Notes under the pieces: generated by a model
Seen by the model: only the letters and a program-made list of their open reading frames with translations
Told to the model about the DNA's origin: nothing
The model's database searches: none
Translations under genes and position numbers: made by a program
NCBI RefSeq assembly: GCF_000011365.1
Contig: NC_004463.1
Span: 7,364,001-7,428,000, forward strand
DNA length: 64,000 nt
Reading direction: 5' to 3'
Source of the DNA: Bradyrhizobium diazoefficiens USDA 110
GTDB lineage: Bacteria; Pseudomonadota; Alphaproteobacteria; Rhizobiales; Xanthobacteraceae
Shown here: one piece after another, positions 8,470 to 16,441 of the stretch
How positions within the stretch are numbered: the stretch's first letter is position 1
How the letters are laid out: each line of letters starts with the position of its first letter

Positions 8470-9126
8470 CTAATATTCGACCTCGAGCTCCTCGATCTCG
8501 GCCGGCTCTTCCTTGGCCGCCGCGATCCATTCCTGCATCTCGGGCATGGCCATGATGGTATCGGCGTAGGCCTTCAGAAGCGGCTCGAGCTTGACGTCAT
8601 AGGTCACGAAGCGCGTCACCACGGGCGCGTACATCGCATCCGCCATGGTGCGCCTCTCACCGAACAGGAACGGGCCGCCCGATTTCTCCAGGCAGTCGCG
8701 CCAGATGGACCAGACGCGGTCGATGTCGGCCTGCGCGCGCGACCAGATCTTGAAGCCGGGGAAGTGTCCCTTCAGATTGACCGGCAGCGAGGCGCGCAGC
8801 GTGGTGAAGCCGGAATGGATTTCGCCGCAGATCGAGCGGCAATGAGCGCGCTGGACGCGGTCATCCGGCAACAGGCCGGCGTCCGGCATCACCTCGTTGA
8901 GGTATTCGGCGATCGCCAGCGTATCCCAGACAGTCGCGCCGTCGTGGCGCAGACATGGCACCAGGATCGACGACGACAGCAACAGGATTTCGGCACGCGC
9001 GGAGGCATCGTCGGGCGCGGTCACGATCTCCTCGAAATCGAGCCCGGAAAACTTCGTCAGCAGCCAGCCACGCAGCGACCAGGACGAGTAGTTCTTGCTG
9101 CTGATGGTCAGTGTCGCCTTCGCCAT
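8470..9126 (-). CDS. Glutathione S-transferase family protein
   Basis: The 218-aa protein has the thioredoxin-fold N-terminal domain beginning TLTISSKNYSSWSLRGWLL, where the Ser-Ser/Trp region lies at the glutathione-activating position, followed by LVPCLRHDGATVWDTLAIAEYL, with cis-Pro and the GSH-binding acidic/Ser pair region. The C-terminal all-helical domain covers about residues 90-210. It should conjugate or reduce electrophiles with glutathione in the cytoplasm; substrate unknown. The start at 9126 is chosen because upstream in-frame sequence lacks the fold. It is divergent from the PHA depolymerase with a 180-bp shared spacer. Confidence 0.9.
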   Translation of the reverse strand: MAKATLTISSKNYSSWSLRGWLLTKFSGLDFEEIVTAPDDASARAEILLLSSSILVPCLRHDGATVWDTLAIAEYLNEVMPDAGLLPDDRVQRAHCRSICGEIHSGFTTLRASLPVNLKGHFPGFKIWSRAQADIDRVWSIWRDCLEKSGGPFLFGERRTMADAMYAPVVTRFVTYDVKLEPLLKAYADTIMAMPEMQEWIAAAKEEPAEIEELEVEY

Positions 9127-9306
9127 ATGGCCTCTTCCCTCACGCCTGAGATGGGCACCCCGCCCGGCCCGCGGCATGCCCACTACCTGTGCTTCCAATG
9201 TGTACACCCCGCTTGAAGAGCAAGCGATGTGCCAGTTTTACGGGCGATTTGACTCAGTTTTGGCTTCGATATTGCATGGCACCATGGGACAGGTGGGCGC
9301 TTCAGT

Positions 9307-10530
9307 ATGATGTCGATGTATTATCAAGCCTTTCAGAACCAGATGGACCTGACGGCGCCGTGGCGCGCGGGCGCCTCGTCTGCGCTCAAATTCCTCAACC
9401 TGGTGCCGCAGGGCGTGTCGCACCAGGTCGTCGGCCGGCTGTCGGCGGCGCTGGAGCTGATCTCGCGCTCCACCCTCACCTACCATCGCCCGGCCTACGG
9501 CATCGACAGCGTCATGGTAGGCAACCGTGAGGTCGCCGTCACCGAGGAAATCGCCTACGCGACCCCGTTCGGCTCGCTGCTGCACTTCAAGAAGCAGGGC
9601 GTGCCCGAGCAGCCGCGCATGCTGCTGGTGGCGCCGATGTCCGGCCATTTCGCGACGCTGCTGCGCGGCACCGTGAAGACGCTGCTCCAGGACCACGACG
9701 TCTACATCACCGACTGGCACAATCCGCGCGACATTCCGCGCAGCGAGGGCCGCTTCGGGCTCGACGACTACACTGATCATCTCATCGACTTCCTCGGCCA
9801 GCTCGGCCCGCGCCCGCATATGGTGGCGATCTGCCAGCCGTCGGTCTCGGCGCTCGCGGCCGCCGCCGTCATGTGCGAAGGCAACCATCCCTCGCGGCCG
9901 GCCACGCTGACGCTGATGGCAGGGCCGATCGACACGCGGATCCAGCCGACCAGGGTGAACGAGTTCGCCAAGAGCAGGCCGATCGACTGGTTCGAGCAGA
10001 ACCTGATCAACTACGTGCCGGTGCAGTGCCGCGGCGCGCTGCGCAAGGTGTATCCGGGCTTCGTGCAGCTCACCGCCTTCGTCTCGATGAATCTCGAGCG
10101 GCACATCAAGCAGCACATGGACCTCGCCAACCACATCGCCAAGGGCGAGAAGGAAAAGGCGGCAACCATCAAGACCTTCTACGACGAATATTTCGCGGTG
10201 ATGGATCTGCCCGCGGAATTCTACATCGAGACCGTGCGCGACGTATTCCAGGAGCATCTGCTGCCGCAGGGCAAGCTGATGCATCGGGGACGGCCGGTGA
10301 ACACCAAGGCCGTCAGCCGCATGGGGCTGATGACGGTCGAGGGCGAAAAGGACGACATCTGCTCGATCGGCCAGACGCTCGCCGCGCAAGACCTCTGCAC
10401 CGGCGTGCGCGCCTATCGCCGCGTGCACCACATGCAGGCCGGCGTCGGCCATTACGGCGTGTTCTCCGGCAAGCGCTGGAACAACGAGATCTATCCGCTG
10501 CTGCGGGATTTCGTGCACGTGAATTCGTGA
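9307..10530 (+). CDS. phaZ: Intracellular polyhydroxyalkanoate depolymerase
   Basis: The 407-aa product matches the intracellular PhaZ family that mobilises stored polyhydroxybutyrate granules. The N-terminus (MYYQAFQNQMDLTAPWR) is the conserved PHB_depo_C-type leader. The nucleophile elbow is AICQPSV with Cys176 in place of the usual lipase Ser, as expected for this family. The C-terminal region carries VEGEKDDICSIGQT (catalytic Asp) and VGHYGVFSGKRW (catalytic His). Three Met codons lie within the first four residues; I keep the first. Cytoplasmic, granule-associated role. It converges with the diguanylate cyclase gene, the stops being 31 nt apart. Confidence 0.95.
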   Translation: MMSMYYQAFQNQMDLTAPWRAGASSALKFLNLVPQGVSHQVVGRLSAALELISRSTLTYHRPAYGIDSVMVGNREVAVTEEIAYATPFGSLLHFKKQGVPEQPRMLLVAPMSGHFATLLRGTVKTLLQDHDVYITDWHNPRDIPRSEGRFGLDDYTDHLIDFLGQLGPRPHMVAICQPSVSALAAAAVMCEGNHPSRPATLTLMAGPIDTRIQPTRVNEFAKSRPIDWFEQNLINYVPVQCRGALRKVYPGFVQLTAFVSMNLERHIKQHMDLANHIAKGEKEKAATIKTFYDEYFAVMDLPAEFYIETVRDVFQEHLLPQGKLMHRGRPVNTKAVSRMGLMTVEGEKDDICSIGQTLAAQDLCTGVRAYRRVHHMQAGVGHYGVFSGKRWNNEIYPLLRDFVHVNS

Positions 10531-10561
10531 GGCGCACGCCGCGCCGCGCGAGGGCTGCTCT

Positions 10562-12466
10562 TCAAGCCCGTATCGAGCCGGGCCACGCGACGACTTGCCC
10601 TGACATCACAAGGCGGTTGCGTCCGCTCTCCTTGGCGGCGTAGAGCGCTTTATCCGCAGCCACAATCAACGACGTGCAATCCGCCTTGTCGGCGAACGAC
10701 ATATGTGTGGCGCCACCAATACTGAGGGTGACCTGCTTGGATGGCGGGTTGAGCGCGTGGAGGATGCCGAGGTCCTGAATCGCTTGCCGGATTCGCTCGC
10801 CGACCTGCTCGCACCCTCCCATGTCGGTGTTTGGCAGCAGCAAGGCGAATTCCTCACCACCATACCGAGCGGCTACGTCTGCAGGCCGTCTGGCCTGCTC
10901 CGCCAGGACCCCGGCGACCGAGCGAAGACATGCATCGCCCGCCTGATGCCCGTACTGATCGTTGAAACGCTTGAAATGATCGACGTCCATCAGCAACAGC
11001 GACAGAGGCGTTCCTTCGCGCTTCGCCCGGTCCCATTCCGCCTCTAGCCGCTCGTCGAAGTGTCTGCGGTTTGCCAGGGCCGTCAGGCCATCCGAACTGG
11101 CGAGAGCCGACAGCTTATCCTCCAGGTCCTTACGTTCGGTCATGTCGCGCGAGATCGCCACCACGCCGTTGATGTCTCCACTCTGCGCACTCCTTGCGAC
11201 GCGCAGCGCGGTTTCGATCCAGACCTCGCCCTTCTCGCGATGCCGAGTGCGATAAGTGATTCTAGCCTCCTCGGCTTCGCCGTTCATCAGCGCGGAGATC
11301 GTTTGCTCAACCCGGGCCAGGTCCGCGGGATTTATGCCGGCAAGGGCCGACGTATCTACCAATTCGTTCGGAGCCCAGCCGAGAACCCGCGCGCTGGACG
11401 GCGACGTATAGAGGATGCGTCCATCGAGCGCGATGCGCATGACCATGTCTCCCGACTGCTCCGCAAGGAGGCGGAAATCCGCCTCCTTGGCGATCAGGGC
11501 GGCGGCCATCTTTTGCCGCAGGTGCAACTGGCGCACCAGCAAAAGCCCTGCAACAGCGAGCCCTCCTATCAGTCCCAGCACCGCAGCCATGCGCATCAGC
11601 GCGGCCCTGCGCCATGGCGCCAAGACGTCGTCTTCCGATTCCGTCGCAACCACGAGAACGGGGTAGCGACTGCTCAGTTGATAAAAGCTCAGTCGCCGAA
11701 CGCCGTCGAGAGGCGACGTGAAGTAGTAGACGCCCGCAGCCGGCCGCTCGCGGAAATTCCTAAAGAGCGGTGCCTTCGACAGATCGCGGCCCGTGTATCC
11801 GTTGTCCGGGCTACGCGCGAGGACAATGCCTTTCGCTGTCGCCAGTGAAATTGAGCCGTTCTGGCCAACGTCGAACCCGCGATAGAATTGCAGAAAGTAG
11901 TCGACATCGATCGTGGTAAGAGCCACTCCGGCAAAACTGCCGTCAGGATGATTGAAGCGCCTTGACGCGGTGATGATCCATTGCCCGCCCGACCTGCTCC
12001 TCACTGGAGGCCCGATGAAGGTTCCCCGATCAGCCATGGCGCGATGATGCTGGAAATACTCTCGGTCGCTGTTGTTGAGACTGGCGAAATCCACAGGCTC
12101 GCTGGTCGCGAGCCAGCGGCCGGTCTCGTCATAGACGAACACGGCGCGGATCCGGTTCGCGGCTTTGCGCCGGGAAAGAAAGGTCTGAATCTTGGCGATT
12201 GCCGCCGGGCTGGTTCCCTCGAGTTCGAGTTGGCCAACCAACACATTGAGAACGGTGTCCGCGAGTTCGAACGTATCGTCCGCGTGTTGCGTCACCGACC
12301 GGGCCAGATTGGCCATGTCCGTTTCGGAGCCCTTCAGCAGCGTCTGTCGCGAGGACCACTCCCGCCAGCCGCTGAGCGCGACCATCGCCAAGCAAGCGAC
12401 CGCCACAAATGCGGAGGCCCAGAGCGTCAGACGCCCCGGGCGAACATCACTACGGTGATCGATCAA
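10562..12466 (-). CDS. Membrane sensor diguanylate cyclase (dCACHE-PAS-GGDEF)
   Basis: The 634-aa protein has TM1 at about residues 14-33, a periplasmic double-Cache-like sensor (about 40-285), TM2 at about 289-311, a PAS domain (about 328-447) and a C-terminal GGDEF domain. The active site reads ARYGGEEFALLLP and an intact inhibitory RxxD site (RPAD) sits five residues before it, so the enzyme should make c-di-GMP and be product-inhibited. No EAL domain follows. Translation probably starts at TTG (12466), behind a strong GGAGGGAG site; the next Met would remove TM1. It lies 171 nt downstream of a PilZ-containing glycan synthase on the same strand, which suggests a dedicated c-di-GMP source. 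Confidence 0.92.
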   Translation of the reverse strand: MIDHRSDVRPGRLTLWASAFVAVACLAMVALSGWREWSSRQTLLKGSETDMANLARSVTQHADDTFELADTVLNVLVGQLELEGTSPAAIAKIQTFLSRRKAANRIRAVFVYDETGRWLATSEPVDFASLNNSDREYFQHHRAMADRGTFIGPPVRSRSGGQWIITASRRFNHPDGSFAGVALTTIDVDYFLQFYRGFDVGQNGSISLATAKGIVLARSPDNGYTGRDLSKAPLFRNFRERPAAGVYYFTSPLDGVRRLSFYQLSSRYPVLVVATESEDDVLAPWRRAALMRMAAVLGLIGGLAVAGLLLVRQLHLRQKMAAALIAKEADFRLLAEQSGDMVMRIALDGRILYTSPSSARVLGWAPNELVDTSALAGINPADLARVEQTISALMNGEAEEARITYRTRHREKGEVWIETALRVARSAQSGDINGVVAISRDMTERKDLEDKLSALASSDGLTALANRRHFDERLEAEWDRAKREGTPLSLLLMDVDHFKRFNDQYGHQAGDACLRSVAGVLAEQARRPADVAARYGGEEFALLLPNTDMGGCEQVGERIRQAIQDLGILHALNPPSKQVTLSIGGATHMSFADKADCTSLIVAADKALYAAKESGRNRLVMSGQVVAWPGSIRA

Positions 12467-12637
12467 GAGACGCTCCCTCCACCCTCAACCCCGTAAACGC
12501 CTTGGGCTAAGGAATGGTTGCTCGTTCCGGTTGAGGTTTTTGGCAGAGCACCGGAAGGAGACTGACGGCATCGATGAGCGGCCTGACCGTCGATCGATAG
12601 CCCATGGACTGATCGGACGAGAAGGATAACACAGCAA

Positions 12638-14830
12638 TCAGCTCAGCTTGACGGCCTCGAGCACTGTGCCGGCCACTCGACCAAAGTGAGGTTCAGTAAA
12701 ACTCGCCGGATGCAGGCTTCGAACTCCGGCAAAATGTGCCAAGTCGTCGATCCGCGGTTGAGGCCGAATGACCAGGCTCTCTGCCGGCAGACGTTCGGTC
12801 GGCGAAAACGACGCGGGCTTCGCGCCGCCTGCAACAATGTGGGGCAACGGCGCGGCCATTGACCAGATGTTCTTGAGCATCGCCCTGTTCACCGAGCACG
12901 CGATGACGCCGTTGCCCCTCAGGCGGGCGACGGTAAAGAGCTTCCGGATCAGCAGGTCTCGTTCAAGCGACTGCGGCAAATGGAACTGCAGCCCGACGAG
13001 ATGGCCTCTTTGCTGCATGACCATCGCGTCGATCCACCCCACCTGCGCGATGTGCACGCGCAGCGGTTCTCCAGCGCGAGGACAGTCAATGCCGGCGCCG
13101 AGCAGAACGCCGGCGCCAGAGAGGGAGACGTTGCTCACGCGCCCAGAAAGCACCTCGCCGGTCCCAGTCAGGATCAAGACTGATTCATCGACATCGAAAC
13201 GCTCCTCGGCACGTCCCATCCGCGCCTGCAGCGAGGTCATGCAGACGAAGAAGAGCACGACGATGTTCACGACCGACCAGAAGGCGACCATCGGTAAAGC
13301 GCCCGGATGATCGATGATCCGCCATTCCGGGATGGTGTTGAGAACCACGCCGACGACCGTCAACGCCATCAGACCCGCCGATGGCCAGAATATCTCCGCG
13401 GCGTAGCTTGCGCGTCGCGCGGCAGCGCCCTTGGGCGTCACCCTGAACGCATGCCCCGTCGGCTTGACGAGAGTCCCGAGCACCGTTGGCAAGATCTTGA
13501 AGCTCTGGATAGTCGCCGATACCTGAGCGGCGAGCGGAAAGTGCTCGTGCGGCGCGAACCAGGAGATGCCGCCGTTAAGCGCCAGGATCGCGGGAAACAA
13601 GTAATAGAAGACCGACTCAGGAGTGACGTCGACGACAGGCGCTAGCCCAGTCCACATGAACACGATCGGAACCAACACGACCGCGAGCGCCCGCAGGCCC
13701 ATTGAGAGCCAATGCGTCGGAAAGAAGAGGAGCCGATGCATCAAGCCCAGTCCGGGGCCGAGCGGGCCGTCGGCGAGATACAGCGTCTGGATCGCGCCAC
13801 GCGCCCAGCGTTGCCGCTGCACGAAAAAGGCGTCAAGGCTTTCCGGCGCCAGTCCAATCGCCAGCGGCTCGCGTAGATAGCGAGTGACGTACCCCTTGCG
13901 CAGCAGGACCAGCGTCAGCAACATGTCTTCCGTAATGGACTGGGTCGGCAAGGCATCGCCCACCGCGCGGAGTGCTGCGCGACGCGTGACGGAGTTGGAA
14001 CCACAACAAAAGGCACCATCCCAGCCGTCGCGCGCCGGCATGATGGAATCGAAGAAGAACCGTTGCTCGTCCGGCAGTCCCCTGTGCAGGCCGAGATTCG
14101 CCTGCATCGGGTCCTCATTGTAGAAGGTGTGCGGGATCTGAACGATTCCGATCTTTGGATCGGCGAAGAAGCCCATCGTGCGCATCAGGAAATTGCGCTG
14201 CGGCACGAAGTCCGCATCAAAGATCGCGAAGAATTCGCCGCTCGTCTTCGTCAGGGCATGATTGATATTGCCGGCCTTGGCATTCAAGTTGTCGGCGCGC
14301 GTGAGATAGCCGGCGCCCTTTTGCTTGCAGAGTTCCCTGAGCCAAGGCCTGCGACCATCATCCAAGACCCAGACCTGGAAATTTGGATAGCCCAGGCACA
14401 GCGCGCCCGTGATCGTCTTTTCCAGCACCTCGAATGGCTCGTCATAGGTCGGAATAAAGACGTCGACCGAGGGCAGCTCGTCATCCGGCAGGCTGCGAAG
14501 CCGACGCTCGTGCTGATCTGCTTCGCTGCGGCGATCGGTCCTGCGAAGGAAAGTCAGATAGAGAATGAACTGATCTGTGAAGGTCAGAAGCTCGACGAAC
14601 AGACAGAACCAGATCCAGCCGACCTGATACCAGCTCCCGCTTGCCGGCAGCACGGTGGTGCAAATACGCCATTCGAGATAGCGGGCGACCACGAGCCAAA
14701 CCACGACAAAGACCGAGACTCGCGCCCAAGGGCGCGCGACTGGAAAGGTCGGCGCCAACAGATACATCGCCGCAAAGATGCCCAGCATCGGCGCGAACAG
14801 CTGAGAGAGAGGCAGAGTCATGACCTGCAT
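12638..14830 (-). CDS. Cellulose synthase-like family 2 glycosyltransferase with PilZ domain
   Basis: The 730-aa protein resembles BcsA. N-terminal TM helices cover about residues 10-100. The GT-A catalytic domain follows with Asp130 (IPTYDEP), Asp158 (LDDGR), the DxD motif at 205-207 (FDADFVP), TED at 300-302 and QRQRW at 338-342, all needed for processive beta-glycan synthesis. More TM helices cover about 365-535. A PilZ domain comes next: RxxxR at 540-544 (RAEER) and NxSxxG at 567-572, the c-di-GMP-binding motifs. A divergent tail of about 90 residues ends the protein. It should polymerise a UDP-sugar across the inner membrane when c-di-GMP is bound. It follows the HlyD-type gene by 12 nt. 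No BcsB, BcsC or BcsZ lies nearby, so cellulose is not assured; a bgsA-type mixed-linkage glucan synthase is an alternative. Confidence 0.9.
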   Translation of the reverse strand: MQVMTLPLSQLFAPMLGIFAAMYLLAPTFPVARPWARVSVFVVVWLVVARYLEWRICTTVLPASGSWYQVGWIWFCLFVELLTFTDQFILYLTFLRRTDRRSEADQHERRLRSLPDDELPSVDVFIPTYDEPFEVLEKTITGALCLGYPNFQVWVLDDGRRPWLRELCKQKGAGYLTRADNLNAKAGNINHALTKTSGEFFAIFDADFVPQRNFLMRTMGFFADPKIGIVQIPHTFYNEDPMQANLGLHRGLPDEQRFFFDSIMPARDGWDGAFCCGSNSVTRRAALRAVGDALPTQSITEDMLLTLVLLRKGYVTRYLREPLAIGLAPESLDAFFVQRQRWARGAIQTLYLADGPLGPGLGLMHRLLFFPTHWLSMGLRALAVVLVPIVFMWTGLAPVVDVTPESVFYYLFPAILALNGGISWFAPHEHFPLAAQVSATIQSFKILPTVLGTLVKPTGHAFRVTPKGAAARRASYAAEIFWPSAGLMALTVVGVVLNTIPEWRIIDHPGALPMVAFWSVVNIVVLFFVCMTSLQARMGRAEERFDVDESVLILTGTGEVLSGRVSNVSLSGAGVLLGAGIDCPRAGEPLRVHIAQVGWIDAMVMQQRGHLVGLQFHLPQSLERDLLIRKLFTVARLRGNGVIACSVNRAMLKNIWSMAAPLPHIVAGGAKPASFSPTERLPAESLVIRPQPRIDDLAHFAGVRSLHPASFTEPHFGRVAGTVLEAVKLS

Positions 14831-14842
14831 GGAACATCTCGC

Positions 14843-16243
14843 TTACAGGGACGACTGGTCGAGCTCCAGGCGAGCGGTCAGCCATTTCAACTTCGAGCTG
14901 ACCAATCGTAGCAGGCCGTCGGCGCTGCGCTCGAAGCGCACCTCAGCCAACCGTCCGATATCGCAGGAGCCGTTGCGATCGGCCGACGTCTCATTGGGCG
15001 GAAGCGATATCTCTACGGTGATGTTGCCCGGATCAGGCCGCGGCACCCGAGCCGCAAGCAGCCGATCATCGCCGTAGGCTGCCGATCCGCGGACTTGCCG
15101 GATCTGGCCGGTCTTCCATTCGCGGCTCCCAATCAGGCGGACGGTAGCCGCATCTCCGGCCTTGATCTTCTCGAAATCACGCTCGGGGAGTTCAACAACG
15201 ATGAACCGGCGCTCGCAATCTGCAAAATCGAAGACCGATTGCCCTTCCGTGACCATCGAGCCCGGGCTGGCCGCTACCGACCAGACCACATGGGCTGCGG
15301 GCAAGGACAGATCGTAGTGATCGAGACGATCAAGTCGAGTGCGTTCCTCTGCGATTTCCGCGGCCAGCTGCGCGGCGCGTGAGCTGTTCTGCAACAGGTC
15401 CGTCTCGAGCTCCTGGCGGCGGAGGACAAGCCGCTCGCGCTGCTGCTGAGAATAGGGCACGTCATTGGCATCGCCACGAAGATAGATGCCCTTCTCGACC
15501 GCCCCCATCTCGGTCTTGAGGCGCTGCAGGCGTTCATCGGCCATCTGGCACCGCGTTGCGGTTGCCTCCTGCGAGGCCTGGGCCTCACCGGAGCGGATCT
15601 GCGAACTGATGCCGAGCTTCACGAGCCTCTCCATCCGGCCCGCGACATCGTTCCGCTGCCGCGCCTCGGCGAGACAGCCGCCTTTTTCAGCTTCCGTTTC
15701 GCCGATCTCGTGGCTCAGGCGTGCCACCATCCCCAAACGATAGTCCTCGCTGCGCTCGCCGAGCTTGCGATCGAGCTCGGCGATTTCCTCCAGTTGCCGA
15801 CGTGCGAGCTCGGCGCGTTTGGTGGACATGGCAAGCTGCTGATCAAGGTCCATGAGGTGCCGGCGATCCGGCGAACGCGCCTCGACCAGCGGCACCACCC
15901 GGGTGCGCTGGAAATATTCACCCTTGCGTGGAAGATCTGACGAGAGCTGACCCGCCATCGGTGCAGTCACCCGCATGAGCTCGGCATTGACATAGGCGGA
16001 GGGAGCGATTCGGTAGGTCACATACGGCAACAGGGTCCATCCGCTCAGAGCGATGATCCCGAGCGCCAAGGATCGGCGAACAATCCGGCTGCGAATGAAA
16101 CGTTCGACATGCAAGCGAACCACGACTGGATCTCCAATGGGCTTTGGTCGCTGCGCCTGCCCCAGCGAAGGCAAGCCAATCGCCGCATGGCCCGGCCCTG
16201 GGATGGAGTCTGCGCCTTGAGGCACTGAGCAATCCGACAACAT
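14843..16243 (-). CDS. HlyD-type membrane-fusion protein of a polysaccharide export unit
   Basis: The 466-aa product has one N-terminal TM helix (about residues 58-78), a half-lipoyl segment (LMRVTAPMAGQLSSDL), a long coiled coil (about 130-320) and a second lipoyl/beta-barrel part (WSVAASPGSMVTEGQSVFDFAD, given in part, and VELPERDFEKIKAGD). This is the layout of HlyD/Alg44-type periplasmic adaptors. It ends 12 nt before the PilZ-containing synthase, so the two are translated together, and it probably carries the nascent glycan across the periplasm. The order adaptor then synthase is that of the Sinorhizobium bgsBA mixed-linkage beta-glucan locus. The first ~45 residues are poorly structured and the true start could be later. 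Confidence 0.82.
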   Translation of the reverse strand: MLSDCSVPQGADSIPGPGHAAIGLPSLGQAQRPKPIGDPVVVRLHVERFIRSRIVRRSLALGIIALSGWTLLPYVTYRIAPSAYVNAELMRVTAPMAGQLSSDLPRKGEYFQRTRVVPLVEARSPDRRHLMDLDQQLAMSTKRAELARRQLEEIAELDRKLGERSEDYRLGMVARLSHEIGETEAEKGGCLAEARQRNDVAGRMERLVKLGISSQIRSGEAQASQEATATRCQMADERLQRLKTEMGAVEKGIYLRGDANDVPYSQQQRERLVLRRQELETDLLQNSSRAAQLAAEIAEERTRLDRLDHYDLSLPAAHVVWSVAASPGSMVTEGQSVFDFADCERRFIVVELPERDFEKIKAGDAATVRLIGSREWKTGQIRQVRGSAAYGDDRLLAARVPRPDPGNITVEISLPPNETSADRNGSCDIGRLAEVRFERSADGLLRLVSSKLKWLTARLELDQSSL

Positions 16244-16441
16244 TGGTGCTAGCCGAGATCGGGATTCGCCGCCGCAGCAGACTCGCGTTCACAACCAAGA
16301 GAAGCGTATCTAGCTTTCACCACATTAGGTTAAGCTGTGTCAAAACCGGAAGACTACGGCTCCCCGAATCGAAGACCAGGATGCCGACCTATTCCGGCTT
16401 GAAGTCGGCGCGCCGGTTGCGCCGATCGAATGGCGGCGCGG

